From Maratus speciosus (Eukaryota > Arthropoda > Arachnida > Araneae > Salticidae), in NCBI GenBank assembly GCA_963932465.1, contig OZ010787.1, positions 11,591,284-11,655,283 of the forward strand: a stretch of DNA of 64,000 nt, given 5' to 3'. This document shows positions 1-12,549 of the stretch, piece by piece (position 1 is the first letter of the stretch; each line of letters opens with the position of its first letter). Below the pieces are notes generated by a model that had not been told where the DNA came from, did no database searches, and saw nothing but the letters and a program-made list of their open reading frames with translations. Made by a program: the position numbers and the translations under genes.

Positions 1-396
1 GAGTTTATTTTCTTCATTATGGCATATATTTACTTAACCAAACCCACCTATATTTAATACTAGACTACTTCGACAAAACGACACAAACTTTTTAAAGTGA
101 TGAAATGGATCTGGCATCCATTTTTTTACAACATAACAAAAGTACACAATGAGACACACAGTTGTGTACTGTGTACCTACTATGTGGTTATGATATCAAA
201 AAAGTTATTTATTATTAAAAGAAAGTCTCTCTGTGTGTGTGTGTGCGCGCGATGGCTAGGGAAATCTACTAAAAGTACGAGGCTGAAAATTTGGATGAAA
301 GTAACCCGAGGTCTGCCATTGTGCACCCGAGGCTCATATTTTTAATATTTTGAAAATCTAGAAATATTAATTAATTAGAAATCATAAACGACATCT
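1..396. other. AT-rich sequence without a recognised gene
   Basis: No coding sequence is recognisable. It contains a GT/GC dinucleotide run at 231-251. At 142-155 there is a GTACACAATGAGAC motif that is inverted relative to GTCTCACTGTGTAC at 4064-4077, so it may be one end of a larger degraded element. Confidence 0.5.
231..251. repeat. GT dinucleotide microsatellite
   Basis: A short run of TG units passing into GC units, seen directly in the sequence. Confidence 0.8.
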
Positions 397-398
397 CA

Positions 399-893
399 AA
401 GTGGCACAATGTTGATCTAGGCAACAGAAACCCTCCCCGTAAAAAGAAGAAAGGAAAGTCAGAATCCATAACTTTATTTTCGAAGTTTCCAAAAACACAC
501 CAGACGGTTCAGAATGATTCGTCCTCAGATGACGCATCTGATGAAGATACACAGACAGTTCTAGACGATTCTTCTAACAAGGATGAATCATTTAGGTTTC
601 AGGAACTAGAACGGGAGCCTGTTGTTTGTGATTATGTTCTTGTGCAGTTTCCAAATAGTGTTCTCTATGTAGGAAAAACATTAACCTGTAAGGATAAAGA
701 TGGTGATTTTGAAGTGATTTATCTTTATAAGAGTGTGAAAGCAGCAGGCTTCGTGCCTCATGTTCTAGATATGGCATCTGTTAATGAATCAGACATTTCA
801 ATGCTATTGTCAGAACTACAATTTATGATAACAAAGCAACTATCAGGATACCACCGGTTTCTGATTTCCTTCAGAAATTTTGACGTACGTTGA
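399..893 (+). pseudogene. C-terminal fragment of a DDE (Tigger/jerky-type) transposase
   Basis: An open frame of about 165 codons without a usable start at its left edge. It begins with a basic run (PPRKKKKGK), passes through a Ser/Asp-rich acidic linker, and ends in a compact block with VLVQFPNSVLYVGKTL, FEVIYLYKS and DISMLLSEL. Linkers and C-terminal blocks of this kind follow the DDE domain in many arthropod Tigger/pogo-like transposases. The DDE catalytic region itself is absent, so this is a 5'-truncated relic. The family assignment rests on recognition of the C-terminal pattern and is moderately sure. Confidence 0.5.
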
Positions 894-1199
894 GCTACAC
901 ACTGCCATTCTTAAGCATACTCTTAAGCCTTTATTTAAGAAGGATAACTATACTTTAATTACCACAATCCACCATGCATGTTCAGTTAAGCTCAAAATGT
1001 ACTTGAATTGTTAATAATATGTATATCTGAAACTATTGAAATTTTCTTTGCATTTTTACTATTGCTCTATGAAAACTAGTCAACCCCAAAAATGTCAGAT
1101 TAAACTCCAAGTGATAACCATGATTTCAGGCAGTAGTTAAGACATTATTACACTGAAGAAAATTATCGATAGAGTGCAAAAATATGTGATTTATGAATA
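894..1199. other. Non-coding AT-rich interval
   Basis: No gene, strong repeat or RNA gene is seen here. It separates the transposase fragment from an inverted-repeat element that starts near 1200. Confidence 0.4.
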
Positions 1200-2265
1200 T
1201 ATGGGGCATTCTCACAATCTTTTAACTTTCATGTCCCTCAATAATAATTTTTTATTTAATACCCTTTTTTGTGTTTTTTTTATTTCATATATTTGGGAAC
1301 ATCCCATTGCATGATAGCACAACAATATTAACGAGATAAATAAGTTTTGGACGATGTTGGGGGTCCAAATACCAGGAAAACTCATCTACCGTCCCATGTC
1401 CCTGATGCTGATTTTTAAGTTTGGCACTGTCTGTATAAAATTGTTTTGATAAAAGTAATTCTATGTAATTTTTTTCCGAAACTGGGACAACAGCTTTATA
1501 TAAATATGTAGCAAAAAATTAGCCTGTACACAATTTTACAGTTGATATTATTTTTTGAACTCTGTCCCTGGGTTTTTCATCCTTACAGTCCCTCTTGCTA
1601 AACTTATACAGAAAATCACGTCAGATGCAGCCACAGTTTTTCAAGTTTTTTCTCATGCAGAAGTATGCTAGAGAAAGACTGTCTAAAATTCTTTGACAGG
1701 AAATTTACTGCAGGATTTAAATCAGCATTTAAATATCAATTTCAAGATCGTGGCTTTATTGGTAGTCTTACCCCCTCCTGCCCTTTTCGAGGTAAATTTA
1801 AAAAAATTTTTATTTAATCCAATGTTAACAACTGTTTCGAAAAATCAATGGACATTGCGGCTATCACTTAGCCTTAACAGGATTTTCCTAAAAATAGGTG
1901 GTAATTTTCCTTACCGTCCCTTCTTTAACACCCCTTTAAGACAATGTTATACAAAAATTCTGTATTAAAAGTACTACATTTGTATTATTTCTTATTTGAA
2001 TGTCCTGTGGGTACTATGCAAATTCATTATAAGTAAAAATTTAGAAGAAAATAAAAAGTTATAGGGGTAAAATGGTAAGGAAAATTAAACTCGCAAGTTT
2101 AACCTAAACCTCAGTTAAATAAAAAAATTTTAGCTGCTGACCATTTTTTCTTTATTTTGAATCATTAAGGCATTCGTCTATCAGATTAAAATGTTATTTT
2201 AGCAAGTTTAATTTCACCAGATTTTTTTTCTCCCAAAAGTCAAAAGATTGTGAGAATGCCCCATA
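1200..2265. mobile_element. Non-autonomous TIR element (~1.07 kb)
   Basis: The ends are a 24-bp inverted repeat: TATGGGGCATTCTCACAATC plus TTTT at 1200-1223, and its reverse complement at 2242-2265. No transposase is encoded between them. The interior has several diverged motifs resembling ACCGTCCC and TGTCCCTG. No target-site duplication could be assigned, so the superfamily is unknown. Confidence 0.6.
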
Positions 2266-2440
2266 AATACATTGAGTGTGTTCAAGCTGCATGCGCGCAA
2301 CGCGCGCGAGCTCAGGAGACAGGAACATGGAGTGGGTTAATATCATGGATGGAATAACACGTAGTGTGTTCAGGAACAGATCATGAATTTGATTAATTAT
2401 GGTGCTAATTATAAAGATATTTTGTTGCAAAACGAACGTG

Positions 2441-2515
2441 TGCTAGATGGCTGAATGGATAAGGCAGTGAACCCGAGACTAGGGGGTTCTGGGTTCGAAT
2501 CCTTCCAGTCCCACA
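2441..2515 (+). ncRNA. tRNA-like pol III promoter (degenerate tRNA or SINE head)
   Basis: There is an A box TGGCTGAATGG at 2448-2458 and a perfect B box GGTTCGAATCC at 2492-2502, at tRNA-like spacing. The acceptor and T stems do not pair properly, so a functional tRNA is unlikely. A tRNA-derived SINE head or a decayed tRNA copy fits better. A T-rich run follows at about 2528, which could act as a pol III terminator. Confidence 0.55.
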
Positions 2516-3804
2516 TTGTAATCGTAATTTTTTTTTATTTTGTTTATTGGTTGTTTTATATTTTTCATAATGAATAAGATATTTTTGATGAAGATATATT
2601 TTTTATTTTTATTATACAGAGGCACGTGTATTTTTATTATAATAATAAAATATTTATTTAAATGTGAGAAAATTAGGTATTTCGAGATGAAAGTTTTACA
2701 TCTGAACGCCTTTTAAATATTTAAAGTTTCGTTTCTAAGTGATTATATATGTATATGTATAATGATATAAACATTAAGCAAATCCAAATGAAAAAATAAT
2801 ATATATTGGGCAAAAATATCCTTTTGCACGTAGGATAATTCTTTGATTTTCTTTTCTTTTTCTTTTTTTTTTTTGAATACTTTACGAGTGAATTTTTATC
2901 GAGACTAGGCTGGAAATCATATTTTACTTTGAACATTATAAAAATAAAATGTAATAGTTGTAGATTATTTTAACTAAAAATATCTGTAGATATATTTTTT
3001 AAAGAGATAAAATATATAGGTCTGCTGTCTAGTTTTGTAGTGAATAAAGTATGATTAGAATGTTTATAAATTTTCTACTGAAAGTATAAGTAAGTATTTT
3101 GCTTATACTAACAGAATTTTGAATGCCATTTATTTCTCATGTTTTATGATGTATTTTGGTCTGTTATCCACACGGTATTAAAATATGCAATCATAAAATA
3201 AAAAATATATATATTAAAACCTTCTCTGAAAAACTGTCTAACTAACAGTGCAAATTCCATTGAAATCCATCCAGTATAGTAGATTACAAACAAATCTCAT
3301 ATGTTGATATCACAATCTTGGTTTACTAACAGCATTCTATTTATCACAGAAGTTATAAATCAACTGATAAATCATTTTTAAATAAATAAAAAGAAAATTG
3401 TTAAAAAGTTAAAATTTTTAGATCACCAGTTGAATTCTTAAATTGTATCAATCAACCTACCAAACAATGCACAACCAATAACCTCAACCAATAACACATA
3501 AGCAGAAAACGCACAATCACGTGATCAAATCGCCCACACAATTTTTTTGAGCAGCTTGAGCGGAGTTTGTGTGCGGTTGGTTAACTAATTTTAAATGCTA
3601 AATGGGCTAAAGTAGATAAAGAAGGTCACGTGATGTTTTTCCTGACTATTTTAGATTTTATCTGAGTGAACATAGGCATGTAGTCCTGTTACGAAAACCA
3701 TGTTTTGGAAGGATAAAGAAATATAGTCGTTGGTTTTACCTTTTTTGAACCATTAAAGATAATGAAATAATTGAATTATGTTAAATTCCTTTCTTCGATA
3801 AGAC
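2516..3804. other. Non-coding AT-rich interior
   Basis: No coding sequence is supported. It contains simple T and A runs and two CACGTGA motifs (around 3523 and 3629), with nothing else recognised. Confidence 0.4.
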
Positions 3805-3886
3805 CTACTCCATGACATAAACTTCTGAGCGCGCGTGGCGCGAAATGCACTTCTGAACACACTCATTGTCTCACTGGGTACTAGAT

Positions 3887-4080
3887 GTAGTACACAGTGA
3901 GACGATTTTCGATACTCAATTATCATATTTCTATGCTTTTATAAATAATTCTTTTAAACTATTTATACATTAATGAGTAGCGTATTTGTGTTGATTAAGA
4001 TGTAGCAAAAATGTTTTCAAAAGAATAAAAATAGTCACCATACATTAAGAAATAATATTTTTTGTCTCACTGTGTACTAC
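3887..4080. mobile_element. Short MITE with perfect 17-bp TIRs
   Basis: GTAGTACACAGTGAGAC at 3887-3903 is exactly inverted at 4064-4080. A further inverted copy of the same motif at 3868-3882 forms a hairpin with the left end. A diverged copy also lies at 142-155. About 194 bp, non-coding, with no clear target duplication. Confidence 0.6.
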
Positions 4081-4704
4081 CCTCCCCTATACACTTTCAC
4101 TGTCTGCATACAGTCTACATCTTTGAATATCATTTTTTAAATAATAATTTGTCTTATAGGGAGACTCTGCCAGCAGTTGATCAAATTTTTGAAATATTGC
4201 ACCATTTCAGGTGGAAATGAGTTTTATACATGGCACTAGAGATGATATATATATTTTTTTAATGTTAGGGCACCTGTTGTCAGCTGTCTGTTCTAAGAGA
4301 AGCCATTTTATGAACTTTTTTTATTAGAAAGTGTGAACATTTAGTTTTTGATTAGTTGGAAACAATTAAGGTAAGTTAAAATAATTCACTCCCATCTAGC
4401 TGATTTTAACTAATATCTTTATAAGAATTATTGTTAATCACAGCCTAAGGATGATATTTTTAAGATTAATTTTTAGATTTTTGATTGACTTCTTTTTAGG
4501 GGTTGAAATTTGACTGATCAACTTCTGGTCTTATTAAATACACAAATTCCAGAAATTGATCAGTTGTGATCAAGTATTGGTTTTGAGGAGTCTAGTTATT
4601 GATCAGTATATCAACTATTGGCTAACAACATGTGTAGCCATTAATTGATCATCCTTTCATTTCTTTGCTTACCAAGCCATTATAGCTTATTTTCATAATT
4701 CATT

Positions 4705-5713
4705 ATGCTGCCAAAAAAGAAATTTTTCCAGTACTCTTGAGGATGATCTGCAAGCGGCCATTAAGATGTGGGAGAAAAGGGTGTTCTTAAAAGATAAGCC
4801 TCCAAAAATTATAACATACCTTTCGGAACTTTGCATAACAAGGTAGGTAGGTAGGTAAGAATGCTTCCTACCCATTTTTAACACCTCTTAACATACATAA
4901 TTTTGAATCAATAGCCCTGTTCGAAATGTTCCACCTATGTTTCCTTAAAAAGCTTTTTGGTTTTAGGTTAAAGGGAAAAAAACAGTAGTGAGATGGATGG
5001 GGCCTTCATCAATTTTAAGCAAAGAAGAGAAACAGCTCCTTGTTGACTGGATAAATGCTTATGCCAAAATAAGGGTTCCCAGATTAAGAGGAGGACTTTA
5101 TTTGAAACAGTAAAGAACATCATTGAAGCCAATAAAAGACCAAACCCTTTTGAAAACTCAACTCAGATGGAAAATGGTTTAAAGGATTCATGCGAAGAAA
5201 AGGTTTGATAGCTAAGAGGTATGGAGATGCTATCAGCACTGCAAGAGCAGCAGTCTCAGAACCCAACATCTGTGAGTGGTTCCAAGAACTGCACAAATAT
5301 CTTGAAACTGAAGGCTGCCTTGACTTTCTTCTTCATTCCAGGGGAATTTTTAATGCAGACAAAAGCAGTTTTCAAACTTGTCCAAAAATGGACAAAGTTT
5401 TAGGACCCATTTCAACAATTTATATGAAATAAAAACAGGTAATGAAAAAAAAGCTATAACCGTGATGGCTAGTTTCAATGCAGCAGGAGAGGTTATTCCT
5501 GGGATGATCGTTTACCCATTGCAGAAAATATCACATGAAATTGCACAAAATGTGCCAGATGACTGGGGAATAAGTAGATTAAAGAAAGGTTGGATGCGTG
5601 GGAGCACCTACTTTGAATATCTCGCAAACGTATTTTTGCCTTGGTTTAGAAAGCAAAATATCAAACTACTCATGTTACTTTTGGTGGACAAGAGCCACTT
5701 AATTCTTGAAGTG
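4705..5713 (+). pseudogene. Tigger/pogo-like transposase, N-terminal part
   Basis: From an ATG at 4705 (MLPKKKFFQYS) the sequence reads, with several frameshifts and stops, as a helix-turn-helix DNA-binding region. It continues into a CENP-B-like part (ILSKEEKQLLVDWINAYAK) and then the DDE domain. NADKSSFQTCPKMDKVLGP carries the first catalytic Asp position. ITVMASFNAAGEVIPGMIVY, NVPDDWGISRLKKGW and LLLVDKSHLILEV follow in the usual order, though the D-G-H expected in the second motif reads D-K here. The frame stops at the junction with the 7.9-kb insertion and resumes on its far side. Confidence 0.8.
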
Positions 5714-6262
5714 GGGTCATTCCACATGAATTCAACCAATGGGTGTTGCAGCATAGTCACGGATTTTTTTTAAATTTTTTTTGTAGACAGACATAGTAGT
5801 GAAACCCTCAAATCTGAAATTTAAAACTAATTTGCGCAATATTTACTGAGATATACCCTTTTAAAAAATGGTCATTTTTACCAAATGGCGGCCATCTTGG
5901 ATGCTATCCCAATGTCTATAAATGTCCATAACTTGACAACTAATGATTCAAATTTTATATTTCTGGTACCAATTTAAAGCTATTTATATAAAGAATGCAT
6001 ATATGATATTAAAACAATGGTAAATTTTTATTTTAATACTGTTTATTACATTTAAACAGAAAATATCACCCTCAAAAATTGGCTTACTGTAATGGGCCAT
6101 AAAAAAAATGGCCCATCATAAATTTTTTTCAAACTTGCTAAAAACATTGCCCCATATGTATACTTTAAACAGAAAAAAAATTGGAGAGGTAAAATTTTTC
6201 ATTAAAGAAAAATAGCTTTTTACACATAGGATGTCATTTACCTAACAGTGACTATCTTACAC
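5714..6262 (+). repeat. Left long terminal inverted repeat of the 7.9-kb transposon
   Basis: Aligns along its full length with the reverse complement of 13049-13607, with small substitutions and indels. Landmarks are GGGTCATTCCAC at the tip, an ATGGCGGCCATCTTGGATG block at 5885, a palindromic ATGGGCCAT motif near 6091 and TAGGATGTCATTTACC near 6226. Confidence 0.9.
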
Positions 6263-6859
6263 GTAAGTATCTTTGGTTTAACAAATAATGGTTAAAAATA
6301 TTTTTTTCTGGCATATGAATTAATGTATGAGCATCAATATATAAATAATTCAATTTAGAAATACCAATCAGCAGTTAATTATACTAAAAACACATACATA
6401 TTAAAATAACAGTAAATTTTCATTTCAATACTTTTTATTTCATATAAAATGATAATATGTATAATTCTCAAAAAAATATACATAATGGAAAATATTTAGA
6501 AGGAAAAAGAGCCATAAAACATATTTTTTTTTAAATATGGCAGAAATACTAGCTGTAAATCAGTTGAATTCAAATAAAAGATTAAAAATTAATATTAATG
6601 AGTTGATTGAGTTGACATTAGTTATTCAGTTCACTGCCAATTTCAATTTAAATGAACAAATCTTGACAAAATGAGTACACAAATCTTGTGTGATACAAAT
6701 GTACAACAAAAACATCAAATATGTATAAAAGTAAGACTTAGATAAAACTTATATGAAACATATTTACATAAAATAAGAACAGGATACTTACATGGATATA
6801 ACTTTATAATATATTGTTGAAAGGAACTTGATAATATGTTGTTGAAAATTACCAAGGAT
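6263..6859. other. Subterminal non-coding part of the 7.9-kb transposon
   Basis: AT-rich spacer between the left TIR and the transposase stop codon. No gene or repeat was recognised. Confidence 0.5.
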
Positions 6860-9800
6860 TTAATCTGTCTTGAAGTTTAAGAATAAGAGTTGAATTGCTG
6901 TATGCTCCTCTGGAGCAACAGTATATGTTCTTCCTGTAGCAGTCATTGGGGTAGACACTACTTTCATTATATGCTCATATGGAATCCAACAAACATCTGA
7001 AGATTTTGGCCATGAATATGATGAACTAGGACCATGAGGATGCATGAACATAATTTTATAGTCATTGAATTCCTCGCAGTAATCTAAAATCTTACCAATC
7101 CACCAATTAACACCATATACACATGCAACATATTGTTCACTTTTAAATGTTTGTGGTTTGTCGGTTTCACTAAATCTCACAGTAGCAATAAAATTTGTTG
7201 AGGAGCCTGATACCCTGGAAACCAGTATTTGGCCTTTATTTATTGGCACAAAGCTGTGATTAACCCTTGTTCCTACGATTGTATCTGCCTTTGCATACCT
7301 ATCTGCTAACTGATTATTGGCAATTTCAATTTCAGATTTTGTTATAAAAAAACTTTCAATTCCTTTAACATATTCTTTTGCAAATGTATACAGATCAAAT
7401 GCATTTAAGATACCATCTTTGAATGGACGCTGAAGACTTGCTTTGGTGGCCATGCATTTTATGGTGCCGCCTATTCCATCACAAGCTCCTTTTCCGTGGC
7501 AAGAGGCAAAAAAATGCCATTCAGCTTTCACACCATGGTCTTCTTCATGATGGCAGAGATTAATAAAATTTTTATAATTTTTGTATTGGGCTGATGATCC
7601 ATCACTAAAATATTTTATGTATTTAATCTGTGGAATTTGTGAAATTAAATAATTGACAATTACTTTTTGAAAAGCCCAAAATGTAGTAGTGTCATGAACT
7701 AAATGCTCGCTTATTGCACACATAGGAATAGATTTCACAGTATCAGTGATACTGTCCCTTATATAAGCAAGAAAGGGGTGAACTGTAACCTGTTCTTTTT
7801 GCCAATGGATATTTTGCATAGCATCTTGCACAATGCAAGTATAGTTTTCAGAAAAATCAGCTGAAATAATAGCAGTTTCTGTATTCAATACATCCTTTGT
7901 TTTCTTGAAATATAAACTTTGTGATTTTGCAAAAAAGTGGTGTGAACATAAAGCAAGGAGTTTTGTAATTAAATCATCAACAGGCATAATCACTTTTTTT
8001 AATTCTGCTCCATCAGTCTTTACCCACTGTTTATAAATAATATCATTACTCATTTCCAATTCATCTAAACCCATTAAATCTTTCTTTAAAATTTCAGGAG
8101 ATGGACATTTATCACACCTGTGCAACATGCATTCTTCAGATTCAATGCAACAAACAAGTTTTTTTAGCAGTGATATGTAGTCATTGATATGAATAGCATG
8201 AAGCATAAGTTTAATATTTTGATGGTATACACACACCCAGACAGAATGAATACCTTTGCTTCCAGCAGTAACACATTCTCTTGGACGTAGTGAGCAAAAC
8301 TTAGACAATCCAATTTTTAAGTCATGTTGTTCTTTAAATGCAATATATAAGTCCTTTGAATTGTGCAAAATCAATCTCTTTTGTTTTAATATTCTGTCGT
8401 TTTCAGTTGGAACAGATATGAAATCTTTTTTTCCAGGACACATGCGGCTGTTATTATCATCATAATAAAAATTAATAACTTTTTCTATAATGTCTGGACT
8501 CAGTTTAACACTTTTTCTTCCATTAGGCATCGCTAACATCCCTTCTGTTGTTTTAAACTTCCTTGCCTTTTTCACAAGATACTGTGTAGTATTAAAATGA
8601 GTCATTGTTTGCTGTATTGTCCATGAATCTGGAACAAGTGTTAGAATTTGAACTTTTTCTTTAAAACATGCGTTTGTAAACTTCTCCAATAATTTATCCA
8701 TCATAGATGTGCAGTCAGGACAAGTTGTGTCTTTACTATTTTGAGGCTTATTTATGGTTTCAACACCTAATACTGTAGCTGCTTTAGTTGCAACACACTT
8801 AGTTATTTTTGAAACTTTCTTTTGCATGTAATTAAGTTTTCTCTTTGAGGTACGCCTACTTACCTTTATTGGCGATAACTCTAACAATTCACAACTTTTG
8901 TTTAATTGTTCTATTACTACTGTGGGTTCATTAAAATCTGAATCAGAGGGGCTTTCTGTTCCTGAGGTGGTTATCCTGTCAACAATAGACATTTTTTTCA
9001 TATTTACTGATGAACAGGGCTTAATTTGCACCGGAGCCCGGCTCCGGTACTTCTCTGTTTTTAGTAAATATTTAAATATTGGTCGAAATTCACCGGAGCT
9101 CATAAATACAGGGCTCTGGAGCCCAGTGCAGTAGCGCTTCCGAAAAACTGAAGCCTAAATTACCTTTTTCTTTCCATTCCATCTCCAAGCTTTTGCATTC
9201 TTTTTTACCCTAACCTATACGTTGAATCCTATACTTCACTATTTCCTAATCATAATCCTTATCCTATTTAATTGCAGAATAGACAATTAATTAACTTTAA
9301 AATTAGGCAAAGATCACTATTCAAAAGGAGTGATAACTAAAAAGGGGAATAGTTGACAGCTAAGTATATGCTGATAGATATATTTAAAATTTTTATTTTG
9401 CTAAAGAAAAAAATTTGCTTTAAATTTTGCAAATAATGTACGAAATATAAATATGCAAATTGGAGTGGCAGGAAGGGGGGGGGGGCGATCGTTTGCTGTA
9501 CCGGTACCGCAGAATATTAGGGCTCCGGTACTTTTTTTGTTAGAAATTAAGCCCTGCTGATGAATAACAGGAAACACACAATTTTTTTCCTGGAATGAGG
9601 ATATCTGGATTTGTTTTAGACATATCTAATGATATTGTTTTTAGTGATTTTGCTCTGATGCTATTTGGATGTTTATTAAATGGATCACAACACTGTCTCT
9701 GTCTTAAAATATACCATTTTAGATATTTATCCTTGTGAACCTTGCATATACTATTTCCATGGACAAAGCATTTTTCATCTGGGATTACATAATGCAATCT

Positions 9801-9899
9801 TTTTTTTAATAACTGCAAATCACGTGAAGACAATTGAAGAACAAGAATCAGATTAGTACTCAATGAAACACCAAGTTTCTTGCATACAAAACACTCCAT
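6860..9899 (-). pseudogene. Transposase-like protein of the 7.9-kb transposon, interrupted by a hAT MITE
   Basis: The start is the ATG at 9899-9897 (MECFVCKKLG), with an in-frame stop just upstream once the hAT at 9908-11771 is removed. Reading runs to 9565, is interrupted by the 542-bp hAT element plus one target copy, and resumes in frame (CVSCYSS joined to VNMKKM) to the stop at 6860. The total is 829 codons with no other disablement. The N terminus has paired Cys/His motifs (CFVC, CKVH, CVSC) suggesting zinc binding. An RNase H-like core includes SADFSENYTCIVQD (Asp498), KYFSDGSSAQYKN (Asp583), AEWHFFASCHGKGACDGIGG (Asp624) and ASLQRPF. The C-terminal part has VNWWIGKIL, FMHPHGPSSSYSWP and GRTYTV, resembling the tail of a family seen in many invertebrates. 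The three Asp are my candidates for the catalytic triad. Its likely role is transposase for the element's own TIRs. Confidence 0.8.
9015..9556. mobile_element. Non-autonomous hAT element (542 bp) inside the transposase
   Basis: The tips are CAGGGCTTAATTT and its exact inverse, flanked by the 8-bp duplication CTGATGAA at 9007-9014 and 9557-9564. Tips starting CAGGG with 8-bp duplications are diagnostic of hAT. The interior has CCGGAGC/GCTCCGGTAC motifs near both ends and a G run near 9475. It has no coding capacity. It split the 829-residue transposase reading frame. Confidence 0.95.
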
Positions 9900-9907
9900 G
9901 TCCACTG

Positions 9908-11771
9908 CCCCGTGGCAGAATGTGTGCGACACTGCGACGGGCGTCGCAGACTTTTTAGGGCACCTGCAGACTGAAAAGAATATCGCGAATTTTGACAAAT
10001 GGTCGCCGAAAAAAATCTTCGTCAACCGCCTTCGTCGAAAAATCTTCGTTTGCAGAAAAAATCGTCAAAGCATCGCGGAAAAATTGTAAATTACGTCAAA
10101 GAATCGCGAAAAAGCGCAAATTTCGTGAGAGAAGCGCGAATTTTGTAAAAAGGATCTTGAAAGAACGCGAAATTCGTCAGAGATTCGTGAAAAATACCGT
10201 AATTTTCATCGAAAGTTCGCGATAACAACGCAAATTTCGTCAACGGATCGTGGACAAAACGCGAATTTCATTAAAGAATTGCGGATAGAACGCAAATTTA
10301 TTCAAAAAATCGCAGAAAAAACGCAAAATTTCGTCGCGAAAAAAGTGAATTTGGTCAAAGAATCGCGAAGATAGGGTGAATTTCATCAAAGAATCGCGAA
10401 AAAAAAAGCAAATTTTGTCTAAGAACCGTGAAAAAAAAAACGCCTCAAAGGATCGCCAAAAAAATTGCGCTTAGAACCACGAAAACAAGGCGATTTTTCA
10501 AAGGACCGCGGGAAAACAACTTTCGTCAACGCGAATTTCACCAAGGGATCGCGATAAAAAAACTATTTTCGTCAAAGTATCGGTGAAAAAAAGCAAATTT
10601 CGTCAAAGGATTGCGGGAAAAAACGCGAATTTCGTTAAAGGATCGAGGAAAAACGCGATTTCTGCTAAAGGATCGCGGAAAAATGCTAATTTCGTCAAAG
10701 TACATCGTAAAAACGCATTATTAGTGCCGGGAGTGATCCCTCACTCCTCTGCTGAACCTTTCAGAATATTTACCACGAATTTCACTTAAAAAAAAAAAAA
10801 AAAAAACTCAGAATCATTCCTGCGAAGGTAAAAATCATAAAATTTTTCAGTCTGAAAAAATCGTGAATCAAGTCAATCTATTGCAAGATAAAATCGTAAA
10901 TTCGCCAATTCACGGCGGAAACTATTGCGAATGTTGATAGTTAGTCGCTGGAAAAAAATACCTGATATTTTTCCCTTGGTTTTGGGGAATAAAAAATCGT
11001 AAATTTCGTCATTTGGTCGAGGGAAGATATCACGAAATCCATCAATTAAAAGCAGGAAAATGTCGCGAAATTTGTCAATTGGTCACCCAAAAAAACTCAA
11101 AATTCGTCAGTTTGTCGTGGGTAAAAGTGGCAAAATCTATTAGTCATACTCGGTCAAAAACGTGAATTTGGCAAATCTGACGCAAGATGAAAATGCGACA
11201 TTTGACAATCGGTCAAGAAAATATCGGGAAATTTTATAATCTGCCACAGGAACATATGGCAAAGTTTGTTAATTGATCGCATGAAAAAAATTGCAAAATT
11301 CGTCAGTAAATGATAAGAAAAAACTCGAAATTCGTCTATTAAAAATGTATGAAAATTGTTATTCAGTTGCAGGAAAAAAATTGCGAAATTCTTCAGTTAA
11401 TCAAAAAAGAATAAAACGTGAAATTCTTCAGCTGATTGAAAAAGAAAAATAAACGTGAAATTCGCCCATCGGCCATATGAAAAAAAGTTTCAATATAATT
11501 TTAAATAGGTTTAGACTCAACTTAAGCTTAGAGAACCACTTTACATTTATTTTTTTTTTTTTTTCTTGTAAAATATTAGTTTTGTTTATCTTAATTAGGT
11601 TATATTATAATTAAAATATAGTTGTATTTTATAATATTAATCATCAGTTAGAACCTTTTTTTTTTAACGTTTCTAATGTACATAAGAAAATTTAAACATG
11701 CTACTCCCGCAGACAATTTTCATCCCACTAAATTGCTGTCGCAGACACAACCATAACTTTCTGCCACTGGG
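9908..11771. mobile_element. Non-autonomous hAT element (1.86 kb) carrying a minisatellite
   Basis: Tips are CCCCGTGGCAGAA at 9908 and TTCTGCCACTGGG ending at 11771, flanked by the 8-bp duplication GTCCACTG at 9900-9907 and 11772-11779. The body is dominated by GCGAATTTCGTCAAAGGATC-type repeats. It belongs to the same family as 15804-17471: both share the right-end block with ACTCCCGCAGACAATTTTC and CAACCATAACTTTCTG. It sits 9 bp upstream of the transposase ATG of the host element. No transposase is encoded. Confidence 0.92.
9970..10730. repeat. Degenerate minisatellite inside a hAT element
   Basis: About twenty imperfect units of roughly 30-40 bp with the core AATTTCGTCAAAGGATCGCG followed by an A run. 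Weaker relatives of the unit continue to about 11480. Open frames here are by-products of the array. Confidence 0.8.
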
Positions 11772-11779
11772 GTCCACTG

Positions 11780-12549
11780 TAGAATCTTAAGCACAAAGTA
11801 ACTATTCTATGCCAGTGCATACTACATTGAAACATCAACAGAAATGATGTTTAAAAGGGATAGTCAAATTTTTTTGTACATTATGATGTAATATTTCATC
11901 ATACTTTAATTACAACCAATTAGAAAACAGATGACGATACAGCAGCAATCTTTTCCCAAAATTGCATCAGCATACAACATGATGCAATAATTCATAAATT
12001 ATGTCAAATATTTTTTTATTTAAAATTTTATATATAATGCAGTTTATAATAAGCTTACCCACAAAAGGTTTCAAAAATTTTCAACAAAAGATTTGTTGGA
12101 TACATTATGATAAAATTGCATAAACATATAACATTATGCAATATTACATCAGGATAGAAGATGATGCATTATTACATCATGTTTTGAATTCAAATAATAA
12201 GGAAAATAGATTATGCAAGATTAGCATTCATTTCATGAATTCTGTCATTCTTAGTATGTAAATTTATTGAAATAGAAAATACATAAACAGACATATTTAT
12301 ATCTGAATATTTAATGCAACTTGAATGATGTAAATACATGCATACAGCAGAATTTTTCTATAAAGTCACATACAAATGTAAAACTTTTTAAGTGAGCAAT
12401 TTTTAGAGTAAGAAATAGAAATTTAGGTATAAAAATTGAATTTCTTGCATGGAAAACGTTTTGAATAGATTCCACATATACACATGCAGTAAAATCTCAT
12501 TTATATATATATTGCATTTAAAGGTTTTTCACAATTATACATTATATTA
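11780..12549. other. Non-coding subterminal part of the 7.9-kb transposon
   Basis: AT-rich, with several scattered copies of an ATGATGCAATATTACATCAT-like motif between 11870 and 12180. These may be subterminal binding sites or simply decayed repeats. No gene was seen. Confidence 0.4.

Larger units (their letters stand above)
2269..3868. mobile_element. Candidate TIR element with GC-rich subterminal inverted repeats
   Basis: A CATTGAGTGTGTTC motif followed by a CG-rich stretch at 2269-2335 recurs inverted at 3805-3868, with TGAACACACTCATTG at the right edge. The match is imperfect but covers about 60 bases, and the CG-rich blocks stand out in AT-rich DNA. The interior is non-coding apart from a tRNA-like box pair near the left end. 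No target duplication was found. Confidence 0.5.

Noticed and set aside
2441..2515. A functional tRNA gene
   Set aside because: A and B boxes are good, but acceptor and T stems do not pair; kept only as a tRNA-like promoter.
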